Assembly: GCF_900637055.1 (NCBI RefSeq) | Contig: NZ_LR134338.1 | Span: 6,287,501-6,351,500 of the forward strand | Length of the DNA: 64,000 nucleotides | Reading direction: 5' to 3' | From: Brevibacillus brevis | GTDB taxonomy: Bacteria > Bacillota > Bacilli > Brevibacillales > Brevibacillaceae | Shown here: one piece after another, positions 44,418-54,423 of the stretch | How positions within the stretch are numbered: the first letter of the stretch is position 1 | Layout: the number at the start of each line of letters is the position of its first letter | Notes under the pieces: model-generated | Databases searched by the model: none | What the model was told of the DNA's origin: nothing | The model's input: only the letters and a program-made list of their open reading frames with translations | Made by a program: the position numbers and the translations under genes

Positions 44418-45938
44418 ATGATCTATGCTCAGCCCGGCCAAGCCGGTTCCAAGGTGACTTTCAAAAACCGCTATGAAAACTACATCGGGGGTAATTGGGT
44501 TCCGCCAGTGAAAGGTGAGTATTTCGAAAACGTATCACCTGTAACAGGCAAGGTCTTTTGCGAGGTAGCCCGCTCGACAGCCGAAGATATTGAGCTGGCA
44601 CTGGACGCTGCCCATGAGGCAAAAGACGCGTGGGGTCGTACCTCTGTTGCACAGCGCGCGAATATTTTGTTAAAAATTGCGGATCGCATGGAAGCAAATC
44701 TGGAGATGCTGGCAAACGCAGAGACGTGGGAAAACGGCAAGCCCGTTCGTGAAACGCTCGCGGCCGACATCCCGCTGGCGATTGACCATTTCCGTTACTT
44801 CGCCGGAGCGATCCGCGCTCAAGAAAGTACACTCGCTGAAATCGATAACGATACGGTCGCTTATCATTTCCATGAGCCACTCGGTGTCGTTGGTCAAATT
44901 ATTCCGTGGAACTTCCCGCTCCTCATGGCTACATGGAAGCTGGCTCCAGCCTTGGCTGCGGGCAACTGCGTCGTCCTCAAGCCAGCGGAGCAAACACCTG
45001 CATCCATCTTGGTGCTGATGGAGCTGGTCGGTGACCTGCTTCCTCCTGGAGTCGTCAACGTCGTGAATGGCTTCGGTCTGGAAGCGGGTAAACCTCTCGC
45101 TTCAAGCAACCGCATCGCGAAAATCGCCTTTACAGGTGAAACGACCACAGGGCGCTTAATCATGCAATACGCTTCCCAAAATATCATTCCGGTGACACTG
45201 GAGCTGGGCGGAAAATCGCCAAACATCTTCTTCCCGGATGTGGCTGCAAAAGACGATGCCTTCTTTAACAAAGCGATTGAAGGATTCGTACTGTTTGCGC
45301 TCAACCAAGGCGAGGTTTGCACATGCCCATCCCGTGCGCTCATTCACGAAAGCATTTACGACCAATTCATGGAGCGTGCCCTGCAACGCGTTGCCAATAT
45401 CAAGCAAGGAAATCCGCTCGATACAGATACGATGATCGGCGCACAGGCTTCCTTGGAGCAGGTAGAAAAAATCCTCTCCTACCTGGATATCGGCAAACAA
45501 GAAGGCGCAGAATGCCTGATTGGCGGCTCTCGTGCACAGCTTGCAGGTGATCTCGAGGGCGGCTACTACATCCAGCCAACCGTCTTTAAAGGGCACAACA
45601 AAATGCGCATCTTCCAGGAAGAAATCTTCGGTCCGGTCGTCTCCGTAACGACCTTCAAGGATACAGAAGAAGCACTCGCCATGGCAAATGATACGCTGTA
45701 CGGCTTGGGTGCTGGTGTATGGACACGCGACACGAACACCGCCTACCGCATGGGCCGCGAAATCCAGGCTGGTCGCGTCTGGACCAACTGCTACCACGCT
45801 TACCCGGCTCACGCAGCGTTTGGCGGCTACAAAATGTCCGGTATCGGCCGTGAGACACACAAAATGATGCTGTCTCACTACCAACAAACGAAAAACCTGC
45901 TAGTCAGCTACAGCGATCAAGCTCTGGGCTTCTTTTGA
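44418..45938 (+). CDS. Aldehyde dehydrogenase (acetaldehyde dehydrogenase AldA/ExaC-like)
   Basis: The 506-aa protein has all ALDH motifs: [61 protein letters not shown] and catalytic Cys in [18 protein letters not shown]. The EVCTCPSR form is that of acetaldehyde dehydrogenase II of Ralstonia and related enzymes. The start at 44418 follows GAGGAGG; a frame to 44292 would include the promoter. It is followed 3 nt later by DUF779. Sigma-54 control by the divergent activator fits acetaldehyde/ethanol or acetoin use. Confidence 0.93.
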   Translation: MIYAQPGQAGSKVTFKNRYENYIGGNWVPPVKGEYFENVSPVTGKVFCEVARSTAEDIELALDAAHEAKDAWGRTSVAQRANILLKIADRMEANLEMLANAETWENGKPVRETLAADIPLAIDHFRYFAGAIRAQESTLAEIDNDTVAYHFHEPLGVVGQIIPWNFPLLMATWKLAPALAAGNCVVLKPAEQTPASILVLMELVGDLLPPGVVNVVNGFGLEAGKPLASSNRIAKIAFTGETTTGRLIMQYASQNIIPVTLELGGKSPNIFFPDVAAKDDAFFNKAIEGFVLFALNQGEVCTCPSRALIHESIYDQFMERALQRVANIKQGNPLDTDTMIGAQASLEQVEKILSYLDIGKQEGAECLIGGSRAQLAGDLEGGYYIQPTVFKGHNKMRIFQEEIFGPVVSVTTFKDTEEALAMANDTLYGLGAGVWTRDTNTAYRMGREIQAGRVWTNCYHAYPAHAAFGGYKMSGIGRETHKMMLSHYQQTKNLLVSYSDQALGFF

Positions 45939-45941
45939 TCC

Positions 45942-46292
45942 ATGAGCCAGCCAGAAAAAGTGCTCGCGACAGATGCTGCACTGGCATTAATTGAACGGCT
46001 TCGCACCAAACACGGTGACCTGATGTTTCACCAGTCAGGGGGCTGCTGCGATGGCAGCTCCCCCATGTGTTACCCGCTCGGAGAATTTCTCGTAGGTGAG
46101 CAGGACGTTCTGTTGGGTGAGATCGGCGGCTGCCCGTTCTACATGGGCAAAGCGCAGTATGAGTATTGGAAGCATACGCAGCTTATCATTGACGTCGTGA
46201 ATGGGCGTGGCGGGATGTTTTCATTGGAAGGACCCGAGGGGGTACGCTTCCTCACACGTTCACGGGTATTTCCGGACACGGAACCGGAATAA
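45942..46292 (+). CDS. DUF779 family protein
   Basis: The 116-aa protein contains the conserved MFHQSGGCCDGSSPMCYPLGEF and GCPFYMG motifs of DUF779, a family that usually sits directly downstream of AldA/ExaC-type aldehyde dehydrogenase genes. The paired cysteines suggest a metal or redox role; the function is not established. Confidence 0.9.
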   Translation: MSQPEKVLATDAALALIERLRTKHGDLMFHQSGGCCDGSSPMCYPLGEFLVGEQDVLLGEIGGCPFYMGKAQYEYWKHTQLIIDVVNGRGGMFSLEGPEGVRFLTRSRVFPDTEPE

Positions 46293-46295
46293 AAG

Positions 46296-46339
46296 GAAGA
46301 CCGCTCCTGCCTTTTTACTGGCTGGAACGGTCTTTTTTT
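46296..46339. terminator. Terminator between DUF779 and the helicase
   Basis: AAGACCG and CGGTCTT arms with a partly paired interior (CTCC, GGAA; TGCC, GGCT) are flanked by A and T runs, so it can serve both convergent genes. Confidence 0.7.
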
Positions 46340-46349
46340 GCTCGGATGG

Positions 46350-47918
46350 CTATCTCGATTTTTTGCGAGAGGAACGTTTTGCAGGAGCAGTGTTTGCCCG
46401 ATTGCCTTGTTTTGCATTCGGACGTGCTGAGCCGCGTTGAGCAGCCGCTGGCTTGCGCTTGGAATTGCTCGGCTTGCGATCAAAACCACCTGCTGTTGCT
46501 CGGTTACCGTCCTTTGGCTTGCGCTCAAAATCAGCTGCTGCACGATCCCGATCCTTTGGTTTGCGTTCAAAGCCACCTGCTACCCGGTCTCTCCCCTTCG
46601 GCTTACTCTCAAAACCGCCGCCCTTCTGTTGACGCCCTTCCCCTTCTCTTCGACGCTCCCCAGAGCCTTGCTGTCTTCCGTCAGCGGACTTTCCTCTCCC
46701 TTTCCCTCTGCCCTGCTTGTCCCCGCGTCGATCCGCTTTCTCGGCTCGCTCCCTCTCAGGCCTTTGCTTTGTCTGATCGCCCGTCTCTCCGCGATCCATT
46801 TCACGCCGCTCCAGAGACAGCTTGATTCCTGCTTCAATCTCCGCAAGCTGCATCCGATCCTTCGCGGCTACCAACGTATAAGCGATCCCTTTTTCCTTGG
46901 CTCGCCCCGTTCTGCCGATCCGGTGTATATAGCTGTCCACGTCTTCTGGAATGTCGTAATTGAAAACGTGCGTGACCCCCTCTACATCCAGCCCACGCGC
47001 TGCCACATCCGTTGCGACCAGAAACTGAATTCTTGCCTCGCGGAATCGCTTCATGACATCCTCACGCTTCGCCTGTGACAAATCGCCGTGCAGCTCGTCA
47101 GAAATATAGCCAAGAGCTTGCAACGCATCATTCAGCTTACTCGCTCTGCGCTTTGTTCGGCAAAAGATTACCGCCAGAAACGGACGTTCTTCATCCAACA
47201 AACTGCACAGCGTAGCTTGCTTTGCACGGTCTGTCGTCTCCACCACGATTTGGCGAATATCGTCTAGCGTGATGCGTTTGCCCTGAACTTTGATATTTTC
47301 TGGCTTTTGCATAAAGCGCTTTGCCAGTGATTGCACCTGTTCCGACATGGTGGCCGAAAACAGCATGATCTGCTTTTCGAAAGGTGTTTTGGCCATAATA
47401 TCCTCTACCTCTGGCAAAAACCCCATATGCAACATCTGATCCGCCTCATCCAGGACAAACATCGATACCTGCGACAGATCGATCGTCCCTCTTCGCAGAT
47501 GATCCAGCAAGCGTCCCGGCGTAGCGATGACCACTTGTATTTTTCCAGCCAGCTTTCTCAGTTGCTGATTCACATCTTGTCCACCATAAACAGCAAGCAC
47601 ATGCACGTCATCCAGCATCGCTACGAGCTTCTTCACCTCTGCTGTAATTTGCAGAGCTAGCTCCCGCGTAGGCGTCAAAATCAATGCCTGAACATGCGTT
47701 GCTTCCGGATCAACCTTTTCCAGGATTGGTAAAATAAATGCAAGCGTCTTTCCCGTTCCCGTCTGCGCTTGCGAGATGACATCTTTTCCTTCGAGTACGA
47801 CGGGGATTGCTTTTTCCTGAATCGGTGTCGGTTCGGTAATCCCGTTCTCTTGCAGAGCATGTATCAATTCCTTGCGAATTCCTAATCTCCAAAAATCAGC
47901 CAGTTTCGCCATCTCCAT
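46350..47918 (-). CDS. DEAD-box ATP-dependent RNA helicase with long basic tail
   Basis: The 522-aa protein has Q-motif [15 protein letters not shown], Walker [20 protein letters not shown] as [14 protein letters not shown] and HRIGRTGRA. The last 140 residues are very basic with repeats of the form (G)F(E/D)RKPKD(R/G)(D/N)RA(A/T)A, five or so copies with drift, ending KRSSRKKSR. The tail is probably a non-specific RNA-binding arm. Two in-frame ATGs at 47918 and 47912 compete as starts. It is a paralogue of the helicase at 27793. Confidence 0.9.
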   Translation of the reverse strand: MEMAKLADFWRLGIRKELIHALQENGITEPTPIQEKAIPVVLEGKDVISQAQTGTGKTLAFILPILEKVDPEATHVQALILTPTRELALQITAEVKKLVAMLDDVHVLAVYGGQDVNQQLRKLAGKIQVVIATPGRLLDHLRRGTIDLSQVSMFVLDEADQMLHMGFLPEVEDIMAKTPFEKQIMLFSATMSEQVQSLAKRFMQKPENIKVQGKRITLDDIRQIVVETTDRAKQATLCSLLDEERPFLAVIFCRTKRRASKLNDALQALGYISDELHGDLSQAKREDVMKRFREARIQFLVATDVAARGLDVEGVTHVFNYDIPEDVDSYIHRIGRTGRAKEKGIAYTLVAAKDRMQLAEIEAGIKLSLERREMDRGETGDQTKQRPERERAEKADRRGDKQGRGKGRGKSADGRQQGSGERRREGEGRQQKGGGFESKPKGRDRVAGGFERKPKDRDRAAADFERKPKDGNRATAGGFDRKPSNSKRKPAAAQRGSARPNAKQGNRANTAPAKRSSRKKSR

Positions 47919-47936
47919 TCATAGATCGATCCGTCA

Positions 47937-48584
47937 TTATTTCGTACATACTGCCATGCCGATAAAGTACCGTACGCCATCGCGGGGGGTTTTTTCAAAC
48001 GTAACGCCTCTCTGATAGTACATATCCACGTCAGAATAGCGTACAAACAGCTCCGCGAACTCTTCCGGCGTCAACTGATGAACATGGAAGGGCTCACTCG
48101 TCTCTTTGCCTCGCCCTCTGCCAAATGGACTGGACAGCACAAGCGTACCACCTGGTTTCAGCATCCGATACAAGTTATCCATAAACAGCAAATCGTCTGC
48201 GACATGCTCAATCGTCTCAAAGCTCAAAATCGTATCAAACAACCCCAATTGCTCGGGAAGCGCCGGATCAAGCGCGTCACCCTGCTGATACGTAATCTTT
48301 TGATGGTTGTATTCCCGATTGGCGTAAAATATCGTCGCCTCATCGTTGTCGACTCCGACCAGTTCTGTCAGCTCTCGTTTTCGATCCTTTGCGATCATAT
48401 GACATCCGTAGCCGGTACCGCAAGCGATATCCAGCACTCGACCTTTTACATAAGGCGCGGCAAAATAATATCTGGCTATATGCTCCAGCAGCATGCCATT
48501 CGTAGGTTTTAACAGCTTGGGGATGATTCTCTCCCCTGTCCATTCCAGCAAAGCAATCACCAATTTTCTCTTATTCTTCCTCAC
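47937..48584 (-). CDS. Class I SAM-dependent methyltransferase
   Basis: The 215-aa protein has the SAM-binding motif VLDIACGTGYGCHMIAKD, motif II (LVGVDNDEATIFYANR) and later FDTILSFETIEHV and LKPGGTLVLSSPFGRG. The substrate cannot be told from sequence. The exact start is uncertain: an internal LEWTGERIIPKLLK segment is the conserved family N terminus. It is upstream of the helicase on the same strand, 18 nt apart. Confidence 0.85.
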   Translation of the reverse strand: MRKNKRKLVIALLEWTGERIIPKLLKPTNGMLLEHIARYYFAAPYVKGRVLDIACGTGYGCHMIAKDRKRELTELVGVDNDEATIFYANREYNHQKITYQQGDALDPALPEQLGLFDTILSFETIEHVADDLLFMDNLYRMLKPGGTLVLSSPFGRGRGKETSEPFHVHQLTPEEFAELFVRYSDVDMYYQRGVTFEKTPRDGVRYFIGMAVCTK

Positions 48585-48731
48585 ATCTTACCTTATTTAT
48601 CGGCTTGATCCTATCAGCTAGCATTTCCTGAACGCGGTTTATTAAGAAATTTGTAAGACATTTCATTACTGTTTTGTTAGAGCTGGGCGTTAAGATAGTA
48701 CCATGAATGCATTCATAAGGTGGGACGAATC

Positions 48732-49424
48732 ATGACCAAATATCAAGTCCTCGTAGTCGACGACGAGGCTGAAATCCGCGACGCAATCGAAATCTATCTC
48801 AAAAATGAATCTATGACCGTTTTTACGGCGAGCAATGGAATGGAAGCATTGGAAGTACTGGAGCGTGAAGAGATCCAGCTCATCCTGATGGACATCATGA
48901 TGCCAAAAATGGACGGGATGACCGCTACCTTTCAAATTCGACAGAAAAAAAATATCCCCATTATCATGCTGTCTGCCAAATCAGAGGATACCGATAAAAT
49001 CCTCGGGCTTAACATCGGTGCCGATGACTACGTGACGAAGCCTTTTAATCCCTTGGAGCTCATCGCCAGGGTCAAATCTCAGTTAAGACGTTTTACCAAC
49101 CTGGGAAGCGCTCAAATGACAGAAGATGAGATCGAGGTACGAGGATTGACCTTGAACAAAAGCACCAAAAATGTAGCCATTGATGGTAACGAGGTCCGGC
49201 TGACTGCTACCGAGTACAAAATCCTCGAGCTGTTGATGGAAAACAAGGGTCGGGTGTTTTCAATCGAGGAAATTTATGAACGGGTGTGGAGAGAGCCTTA
49301 TATGAACGCGGAAAACACGGTCGCTGTCCACGTGCGGCGCATACGGGAAAAAATAGAGATTAACCCGAAAGAACCAAAATATTTGAAGGTGGTATGGGGA
49401 ATTGGATACAAAATCGAAAAATAG
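48732..49424 (+). CDS. OmpR-family response regulator
   Basis: The 230-aa protein has receiver motifs VLVVDDEAEIRDAI, phospho-Asp in LILMDIMMPKMDG, MLSAKSED and TKPFNPLEL, and a winged-helix domain (LTATEYKILELLMENKGRVFSIEEIYERVW, NTVAVHVRRIREKI, VWGIGYKI). It resembles VanR-type regulators. The ATG at 48732 is preceded by AAGGTGG. The stop codon overlaps the kinase start. Confidence 0.93.
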   Translation: MTKYQVLVVDDEAEIRDAIEIYLKNESMTVFTASNGMEALEVLEREEIQLILMDIMMPKMDGMTATFQIRQKKNIPIIMLSAKSEDTDKILGLNIGADDYVTKPFNPLELIARVKSQLRRFTNLGSAQMTEDEIEVRGLTLNKSTKNVAIDGNEVRLTATEYKILELLMENKGRVFSIEEIYERVWREPYMNAENTVAVHVRRIREKIEINPKEPKYLKVVWGIGYKIEK

Positions 49425-51555
49425 GCGCTTTGCGGTGCCCGTGCTGATCGTCCTGATCGTGAGTATTTCGCTCGCTCTCCTGACGATGGCCGATCTCTAC
49501 CATAAACGCGAGAATCTCCATGAGGATAATTACTTTCAAAGCTCAGGCTTCAATCGTGAATTAGAGACATTTGCCGAGCTGGTGAAAAAGGTTCATGTAG
49601 ATTATGCAGACTTCACTCCAGGAAAGCTGGACGAGAAGACAGCCAACGAGCTAAAAAAAGAGCATGAGGAAACCCTCCGAACGATTAAAGAAGATAACCC
49701 GCTTTTAGATTCGATAAAACGGGCAAAAAGTGAGGGTGACAACGAGAGAGTCGCCCAATTAACGGAAGAATATTCACAAAGCTTGCAAGAAAACATCGCA
49801 AAAGCAACGTCGCATTATCAGGAGCAGGTGAACAACAGAATCGCCGAAAGAGATACCGAGTACGAGGAACAAAAAAACAGCCTCACCTTGCGAAGCGGCT
49901 CCTTCAAATACTACGTCACCGATAAAAAGAACAACAAAGTTTACACCAATCTCGCGCAAGAACCTACAGAATGGGAACTAGCCCGATATGCGCGCTATAC
50001 AATCAACCTCCCTAATACGAACGGGGATTTGGAAAGCATCAATCGCACTTATCAACTGAATCAATTAAGCGGTATCTTTTATGTCCCAAAAGAACCAGAC
50101 GGATATAGTCAGGTCCACGCAGATGCCCTTTACTACGATTCCATTCGGGAGCGGCTGATTGGCGAGTTTGTCTTGCTTACGGTTACTCTCCTTATCATTG
50201 CTTTTAGCTTTTTATACTTGCGAACAGGCAAACCGGCGGAAGTGCCTATTGTCACAAAAAGCATGGCTCTGTTCCGCCTTATCCCGCTGGATATTCGGAT
50301 GGGTCTGTTGTTCGTACTTGGAATTACGTACTTCCTTATGTTGGCGAACCTGCGCTTTTTCTTCTTGCCGGTTGATGGTGAGCATATCTTTACCCTTGCG
50401 TTCGTATCCTTGTTCACCGCTTACCTGCTTTTACAATTGCTGGAGGCGCGGCTCATGTACAAAGAACCTGAGAGATTCTTGCAACAGTGGCAAAAGAGTA
50501 TCTTTGCCAGACAACGTGTCCTTCTTCAAGAAAGCTATGCCAATCGCGGCATGTTCTTCAAAGTATCCACGTTGTTCATCCTGACTGTCATGTTCGGAAT
50601 GAGCATCGGTTTCGGATTCGTCGCCCTAATCGAAAGTTCCGGTAGCTTACTGTTTTTCAGCTTTTTGTATGGCATGTTTTACATGATCGTCGTTTTCCCA
50701 TACTCGCTTAGACGCTTGGGACTGATGAACCGCATCATGCAAGGTGCCTCCGAAATGGCTGGAGGCAATATGAACGTTACCATTCAGAAGGTGAAAAAAG
50801 GGAAGTTATCTGATTTGGCCCACTCGCTCAATAACATCACAAAGGGACTCAAGCACGCGGTGGAAGAACAAATGAAGAGCGAGCGCATGAAATCCGAGTT
50901 GATCACGAATGTCTCCCATGATTTAAAAACACCGCTGACGTCGATTATTAACTACGTTACCCTGCTCAAGCAGGAAAATTTGACACCAGAGGAACGCAAG
51001 AGCTACGTCGATATTTTGGATCGCAAAGCAGATCGACTGCGCGTTCTCATCGATGACCTGTTTGACGCAGCCAAAATGTCCAGCGGTGCGGTTGAGCTGA
51101 ATATCGAGCAAGTGAATGTAGCCTCCCTGCTCAACCAATCCATTGCAGAATTCAGTGACAAAATCGAGCAATCGACGCTCACCTTCCGCGTAACGACGGA
51201 GCAGCCGAAGATCGTGGCCCCTCTGGATGGCAAGAAAACGTGGCGCGTATTTGAAAATTTGATCGGCAACGCCCTGAAGTATTCCATGCCGAATACGCGC
51301 GTCCTGATCCACTTGGCAGAGACACAAGATGACGTCATCCTGACGTTCAAAAACGTCTCCGCCTACGAGATAGACTTTGATGCCCAAGAGCTGTTTGAAC
51401 GTTTTAAACGCGCCGATCAATCCCGCAATACCGAAGGCTCCGGCCTCGGCTTGGCTATCGCAAAAAGCATCGTAGAATTGCAAGGCGGCAGGCTGTCGAT
51501 TGATATTGATGGCGATTACTTCAAAGTCATCGTCGTATTCCGCAAACACGCATAA
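49402..51555 (+). CDS. Multipass membrane sensor histidine kinase
   Basis: The 717-aa protein starts at TTG. TM1 is at about residues 9-27, then a large Glu/Lys-rich coiled-coil extracellular domain (to about 255), about five more membrane segments (about 255-275, 300-320, 330-350, 395-420, 425-445), a HAMP-like stretch, HisKA (ITNVSHDLKTPLTSIINYVTLLKQE) and HATPase (FENLIGNALKYSM, FERFKRADQSRNTEGSGLGLAIAKSIVELQGG). The domain type between TM1 and the kinase core is unusual for VanS-like kinases and I do not recognise the ligand. Confidence 0.9.
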   Translation: MDTKSKNRRFAVPVLIVLIVSISLALLTMADLYHKRENLHEDNYFQSSGFNRELETFAELVKKVHVDYADFTPGKLDEKTANELKKEHEETLRTIKEDNPLLDSIKRAKSEGDNERVAQLTEEYSQSLQENIAKATSHYQEQVNNRIAERDTEYEEQKNSLTLRSGSFKYYVTDKKNNKVYTNLAQEPTEWELARYARYTINLPNTNGDLESINRTYQLNQLSGIFYVPKEPDGYSQVHADALYYDSIRERLIGEFVLLTVTLLIIAFSFLYLRTGKPAEVPIVTKSMALFRLIPLDIRMGLLFVLGITYFLMLANLRFFFLPVDGEHIFTLAFVSLFTAYLLLQLLEARLMYKEPERFLQQWQKSIFARQRVLLQESYANRGMFFKVSTLFILTVMFGMSIGFGFVALIESSGSLLFFSFLYGMFYMIVVFPYSLRRLGLMNRIMQGASEMAGGNMNVTIQKVKKGKLSDLAHSLNNITKGLKHAVEEQMKSERMKSELITNVSHDLKTPLTSIINYVTLLKQENLTPEERKSYVDILDRKADRLRVLIDDLFDAAKMSSGAVELNIEQVNVASLLNQSIAEFSDKIEQSTLTFRVTTEQPKIVAPLDGKKTWRVFENLIGNALKYSMPNTRVLIHLAETQDDVILTFKNVSAYEIDFDAQELFERFKRADQSRNTEGSGLGLAIAKSIVELQGGRLSIDIDGDYFKVIVVFRKHA

Positions 51556-51567
51556 GAATCAAATAGA

Positions 51568-51603
51568 AAGGCCAGTGCCCGATCATCAGGCACTGGCCTT
51601 ATT
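51568..51603. terminator. Terminator after the two-component system
   Basis: AAGGCCAGTGCC and GGCACTGGCCTT form a 12-bp stem with flanking A and T tracts; also suitable for the convergent HPr gene. Confidence 0.85.
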
Positions 51604-51620
51604 ACGTGGTTTTCACCCTG

Positions 51621-51884
51621 TTAGATGGCAAAGTTTCTTTCAAATAGGGACTCAATACTTGCAGCCACTTCCTGCTCATCGGCCCCCTCCACCTCAAACA
51701 TAATTTCGTCTCCGGTCTTTGCCCCCAGAGCCATTACACTGAGGATGCTTTTGCCATTAGCCTGCTTATCATTGTAGATCATCTTAACCGACGAGCTGTA
51801 TTGATTGAGCAGGTTCACCAAGACAGAAGCAGGGCGAGCATGGAGACCTCCACTCACGGCTACTTCCAGATTCATTCGGATCAA
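51621..51884 (-). CDS. Second HPr-type phosphocarrier
   Basis: The 87-aa protein from the TTG at 51884 has His15 in GGLHARPAS and Ser46 in NGKSILS, in exactly the canonical numbering; GGAGG lies 7 nt before this TTG. An ATG at 51875 is the alternative. The presence of His15 shows it is a true HPr rather than Crh, which lacks it. It is the last gene of the beta-glucoside operon and so is likely induced with that PTS, unlike the ptsH at 20048. Confidence 0.9.
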   Translation of the reverse strand: MIRMNLEVAVSGGLHARPASVLVNLLNQYSSSVKMIYNDKQANGKSILSVMALGAKTGDEIMFEVEGADEQEVAASIESLFERNFAI

Positions 51885-51912
51885 TTTCACGCCTCCCTTC
51901 CTGTTCGATCTC

Positions 51913-52752
51913 TTACAGAAAAAACTTCTCAATGACCTCTGCCACCCCATGCCGATCGTTCGTTTCCGTGACATGCCGAGCCAGCTGTTTCAGATCGTCA
52001 GGAGCATTGCCCATCGCCACACCCATTCCGGCGAATTGGAGCATCTCTGCATCATTGTAGTTGTCGCCTACAGCAACAATCTCCTCAGGCTGAATCGCAA
52101 GCCTTTCACTCACTACCGCAAGACCACTCGCCTTGGAGATGCCCACAGGCAATATTTCCAAATTATTCGCGCCCGATGCCGTCACGCGAACCCCCGAAAG
52201 CTCAGCTTTCTCCAGCTCTTGTCTCGCTGCCAACAGACGCTTCTCGTCGCCCGTAGCGAAAATTTTCGGAGCACACACTTCATGTTTACGAACGTATCCG
52301 GCTATCAACCGCGAAGCCTGGATTTTGAGCGGGTATTGATTTTTCCAGAGCTGGCGCAGTGTCCAAGCATTTAACAGCGGAAACAAGTCCGTCCACTTCC
52401 ACGTGCGATTCGTGACAGCATAAGACTCATGCAGCAGCATGACATCCAAGCCATGCGATACGAGTATATCTGTAACCCTCGCCGCTATCTCATACGGAAT
52501 ACGCTGTACATACAGCACCTGATCCGTCTTGGGATCTGCTACGTATGCGCCATCATGGGAAACAAGTGGTGCATTGATCTGGAACTGCTGGGCCAACGAT
52601 TTGGCCGATGGGTATGCCCTGCCGGTTGCCAGTGTGACGTGGACGCCTTGCTTCACCAGCTGGGTAATAGCCCGCTCTGTTACTTTGGATAAGGTATGAT
52701 TCGACATCAAAATCGTTCCGTCCACATCCAAGGCGAGGAGTTTGTATTTCAC
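51913..52752 (-). CDS. Cof-type HAD-superfamily sugar phosphatase
   Basis: The 279-aa protein has the HAD motifs LLALDVDGTIL (nucleophile Asp), THR-like motif TLATGRAYPSA, and VGDNYNDAEMLQFAG, with a C2 cap insert (about 85-195). Members dephosphorylate sugar phosphates or cofactors. GTG start behind AAGGA. It lies 13 nt after the GH4 gene and 28 nt before the HPr gene, so it is in the same operon. Confidence 0.88.
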   Translation of the reverse strand: MKYKLLALDVDGTILMSNHTLSKVTERAITQLVKQGVHVTLATGRAYPSAKSLAQQFQINAPLVSHDGAYVADPKTDQVLYVQRIPYEIAARVTDILVSHGLDVMLLHESYAVTNRTWKWTDLFPLLNAWTLRQLWKNQYPLKIQASRLIAGYVRKHEVCAPKIFATGDEKRLLAARQELEKAELSGVRVTASGANNLEILPVGISKASGLAVVSERLAIQPEEIVAVGDNYNDAEMLQFAGMGVAMGNAPDDLKQLARHVTETNDRHGVAEVIEKFFL

Positions 52753-52765
52753 ACGAGTCCCATCC

Positions 52766-54088
52766 TTATGTGACGGGCTTGAAAAACTGGGGCAGATGCT
52801 CCTTGTGCGCCTCCAGCATCTCATCGAGTATTTTTTTGGCGATCACATCAGACGGCACCAGCGGGTTAATATTCATCGCCAACAGCGCCTTATGGTAATC
52901 ACCCGTTACAGCTGCCTCAGCTGCCACTCGCTCAAACGATTTGATTTGCTGTACGAGTCCACGCACGGGAACAGGCAAATCCCCAACAGCCAAAGGAATC
53001 GGTCCTTCTCTTGTAATGACGCAGTTCACTTCAACTGCCGAATCATCCGGAATGCTGGCAATCGCTCCATTGTTGCGAACATTTACCGTCTGGATATCGC
53101 GCTTGTCGTTGTAAATGGAGTAAATCAGATTGCAAGCAGCCTCACTGTAATAGGCCCCGCCGCGCTTCTCCAACTGCGGAGGCTTGATATCTAGGTCTGG
53201 GTCTTCGTAGAGTGCGAATAGCTCCGCTTCCACCTGCTTGACCACTTCAGCCCGCGTACCCTTCTGCTCCGCTTCTTCCAGCTCATGCTCAAGCATCGTG
53301 CGGGTCTGGTAGTAGTAACGATGATACGGGCACGGGAGAATCCCCAATGCTTTGATGAAATCTTTATCCCAACCAAGGTCCAAAATGTTTTGCATCGTAA
53401 TACCCGATTGATCACCCGTGATCTTATCGATTACCTGGGAAATGACATTTTCCCCATCCAGGTACACACCCAGTCCGAAGATCATATGATTCAATCCGGC
53501 AAAATCAATATGAACCCGCGATTGCTCGACCCCTAAAACAGTGGCAACACCCATTTTCATCCCGATGGGAACATTGCACAGCCCAATGACCTTTTTGCGG
53601 TTGGTATATCGCAGCACTGCCTCTGTGACCATACCCGCCGGATTCGTGAAGTTAATCAGCCAAGCATCTGGACATAGCTCTTCCATGTCGCGACAAATGT
53701 CCATTATGACCGGAATGGTACGCAAGCCTTTAAACAAGCCGCCGGGGCCATTGGTTTCCTGACCGATTACTCCGTATTTCAAAGGAATACGCTCATCCTT
53801 GATCCGCGCGTCCAACAGGCCTACGCGCATTTGTGTCGTAACAAAATCTGCGCCCGCAAGTGCTTTTCGCCGATCCATCGTCAAATGGATCTCGATAGGC
53901 ACCCCTGCCTTCTCTACCATCCTTTTGGCCAGGGCACCTACTGTTTGCAGCTTTTTCTCGCCCTCCGGAATGTCCACCAGCCACAATTCCCGCACGGGCA
54001 ATTCATCGTAGCGTTTGATGAAGCCTTCCACCAGCTCAGGTGTATAGCTAGACCCTCCACCGATCGTTACAATTTTGATTCCACTCAT
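52766..54088 (-). CDS. 6-phospho-beta-glucosidase (GH4 family)
   Basis: The 440-aa enzyme of the NAD- and Mn-dependent GH4 family hydrolyses beta-linked disaccharide 6-phosphates in the cytosol. Seen: [21 protein letters not shown] (NAD site), [58 protein letters not shown] with the metal-binding Cys, and GLNHMIFG with the His. The ATG follows AAGGAGG and overlaps the EIIA stop. Context suggests cellobiose- or chitobiose-6-phosphate as substrate. Confidence 0.93.
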   Translation of the reverse strand: MSGIKIVTIGGGSSYTPELVEGFIKRYDELPVRELWLVDIPEGEKKLQTVGALAKRMVEKAGVPIEIHLTMDRRKALAGADFVTTQMRVGLLDARIKDERIPLKYGVIGQETNGPGGLFKGLRTIPVIMDICRDMEELCPDAWLINFTNPAGMVTEAVLRYTNRKKVIGLCNVPIGMKMGVATVLGVEQSRVHIDFAGLNHMIFGLGVYLDGENVISQVIDKITGDQSGITMQNILDLGWDKDFIKALGILPCPYHRYYYQTRTMLEHELEEAEQKGTRAEVVKQVEAELFALYEDPDLDIKPPQLEKRGGAYYSEAACNLIYSIYNDKRDIQTVNVRNNGAIASIPDDSAVEVNCVITREGPIPLAVGDLPVPVRGLVQQIKSFERVAAEAAVTGDYHKALLAMNINPLVPSDVIAKKILDEMLEAHKEHLPQFFKPVT

Positions 54089-54423
54089 ACTCCTGCCTCC
54101 TTCCCTGCATGGATTTGGCTGTACAGCTCGACAAACTCCGTAGCCAAATCCTTGACTGTTATCGCGTTCATCAAATGATCCTGGGCGTGAATCAAGAGCA
54201 TGCTGATCTCAGTCTTTTCGCCCGCTATCTCCTTCTGGATAAGTGCCGTTTGATTTTGGTGTGCACGACCGAGCTCTTCTCCTGCACGCTTCAACGCGTC
54301 CTCTGCGCCTGACATGTCTCTATTTTTAGCCAGAGCGATTGCTTCCATTGCCAGACTCCGCGCGTTTCCTCCGTGAAGTATTAGTTGAAAAATAACGTCT
54401 GTATGGTCCAAATCTATCTCCAC
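54085..54423 (-). CDS. celC: PTS lactose/cellobiose-type EIIA
   Basis: The 112-aa protein is an all-helical EIIA-Lac domain (IFQLILHGGNARSLAMEAIALAKN), with the phospho-His in LLIHAQDHLMNA. It passes phosphate to the EIIB encoded at 56549. It is fully overlapped at both ends with neighbours, indicating coupling. Confidence 0.93.
   Translation of the reverse strand: MEIDLDHTDVIFQLILHGGNARSLAMEAIALAKNRDMSGAEDALKRAGEELGRAHQNQTALIQKEIAGEKTEISMLLIHAQDHLMNAITVKDLATEFVELYSQIHAGKEAGV

Noticed and set aside
48585-48731. Direct-repeat operator before the second response regulator
   Set aside because: TTTGTAAGAC and TTTTGTTAGAG look alike but differ at several positions in an A/T-rich stretch; not convincing.
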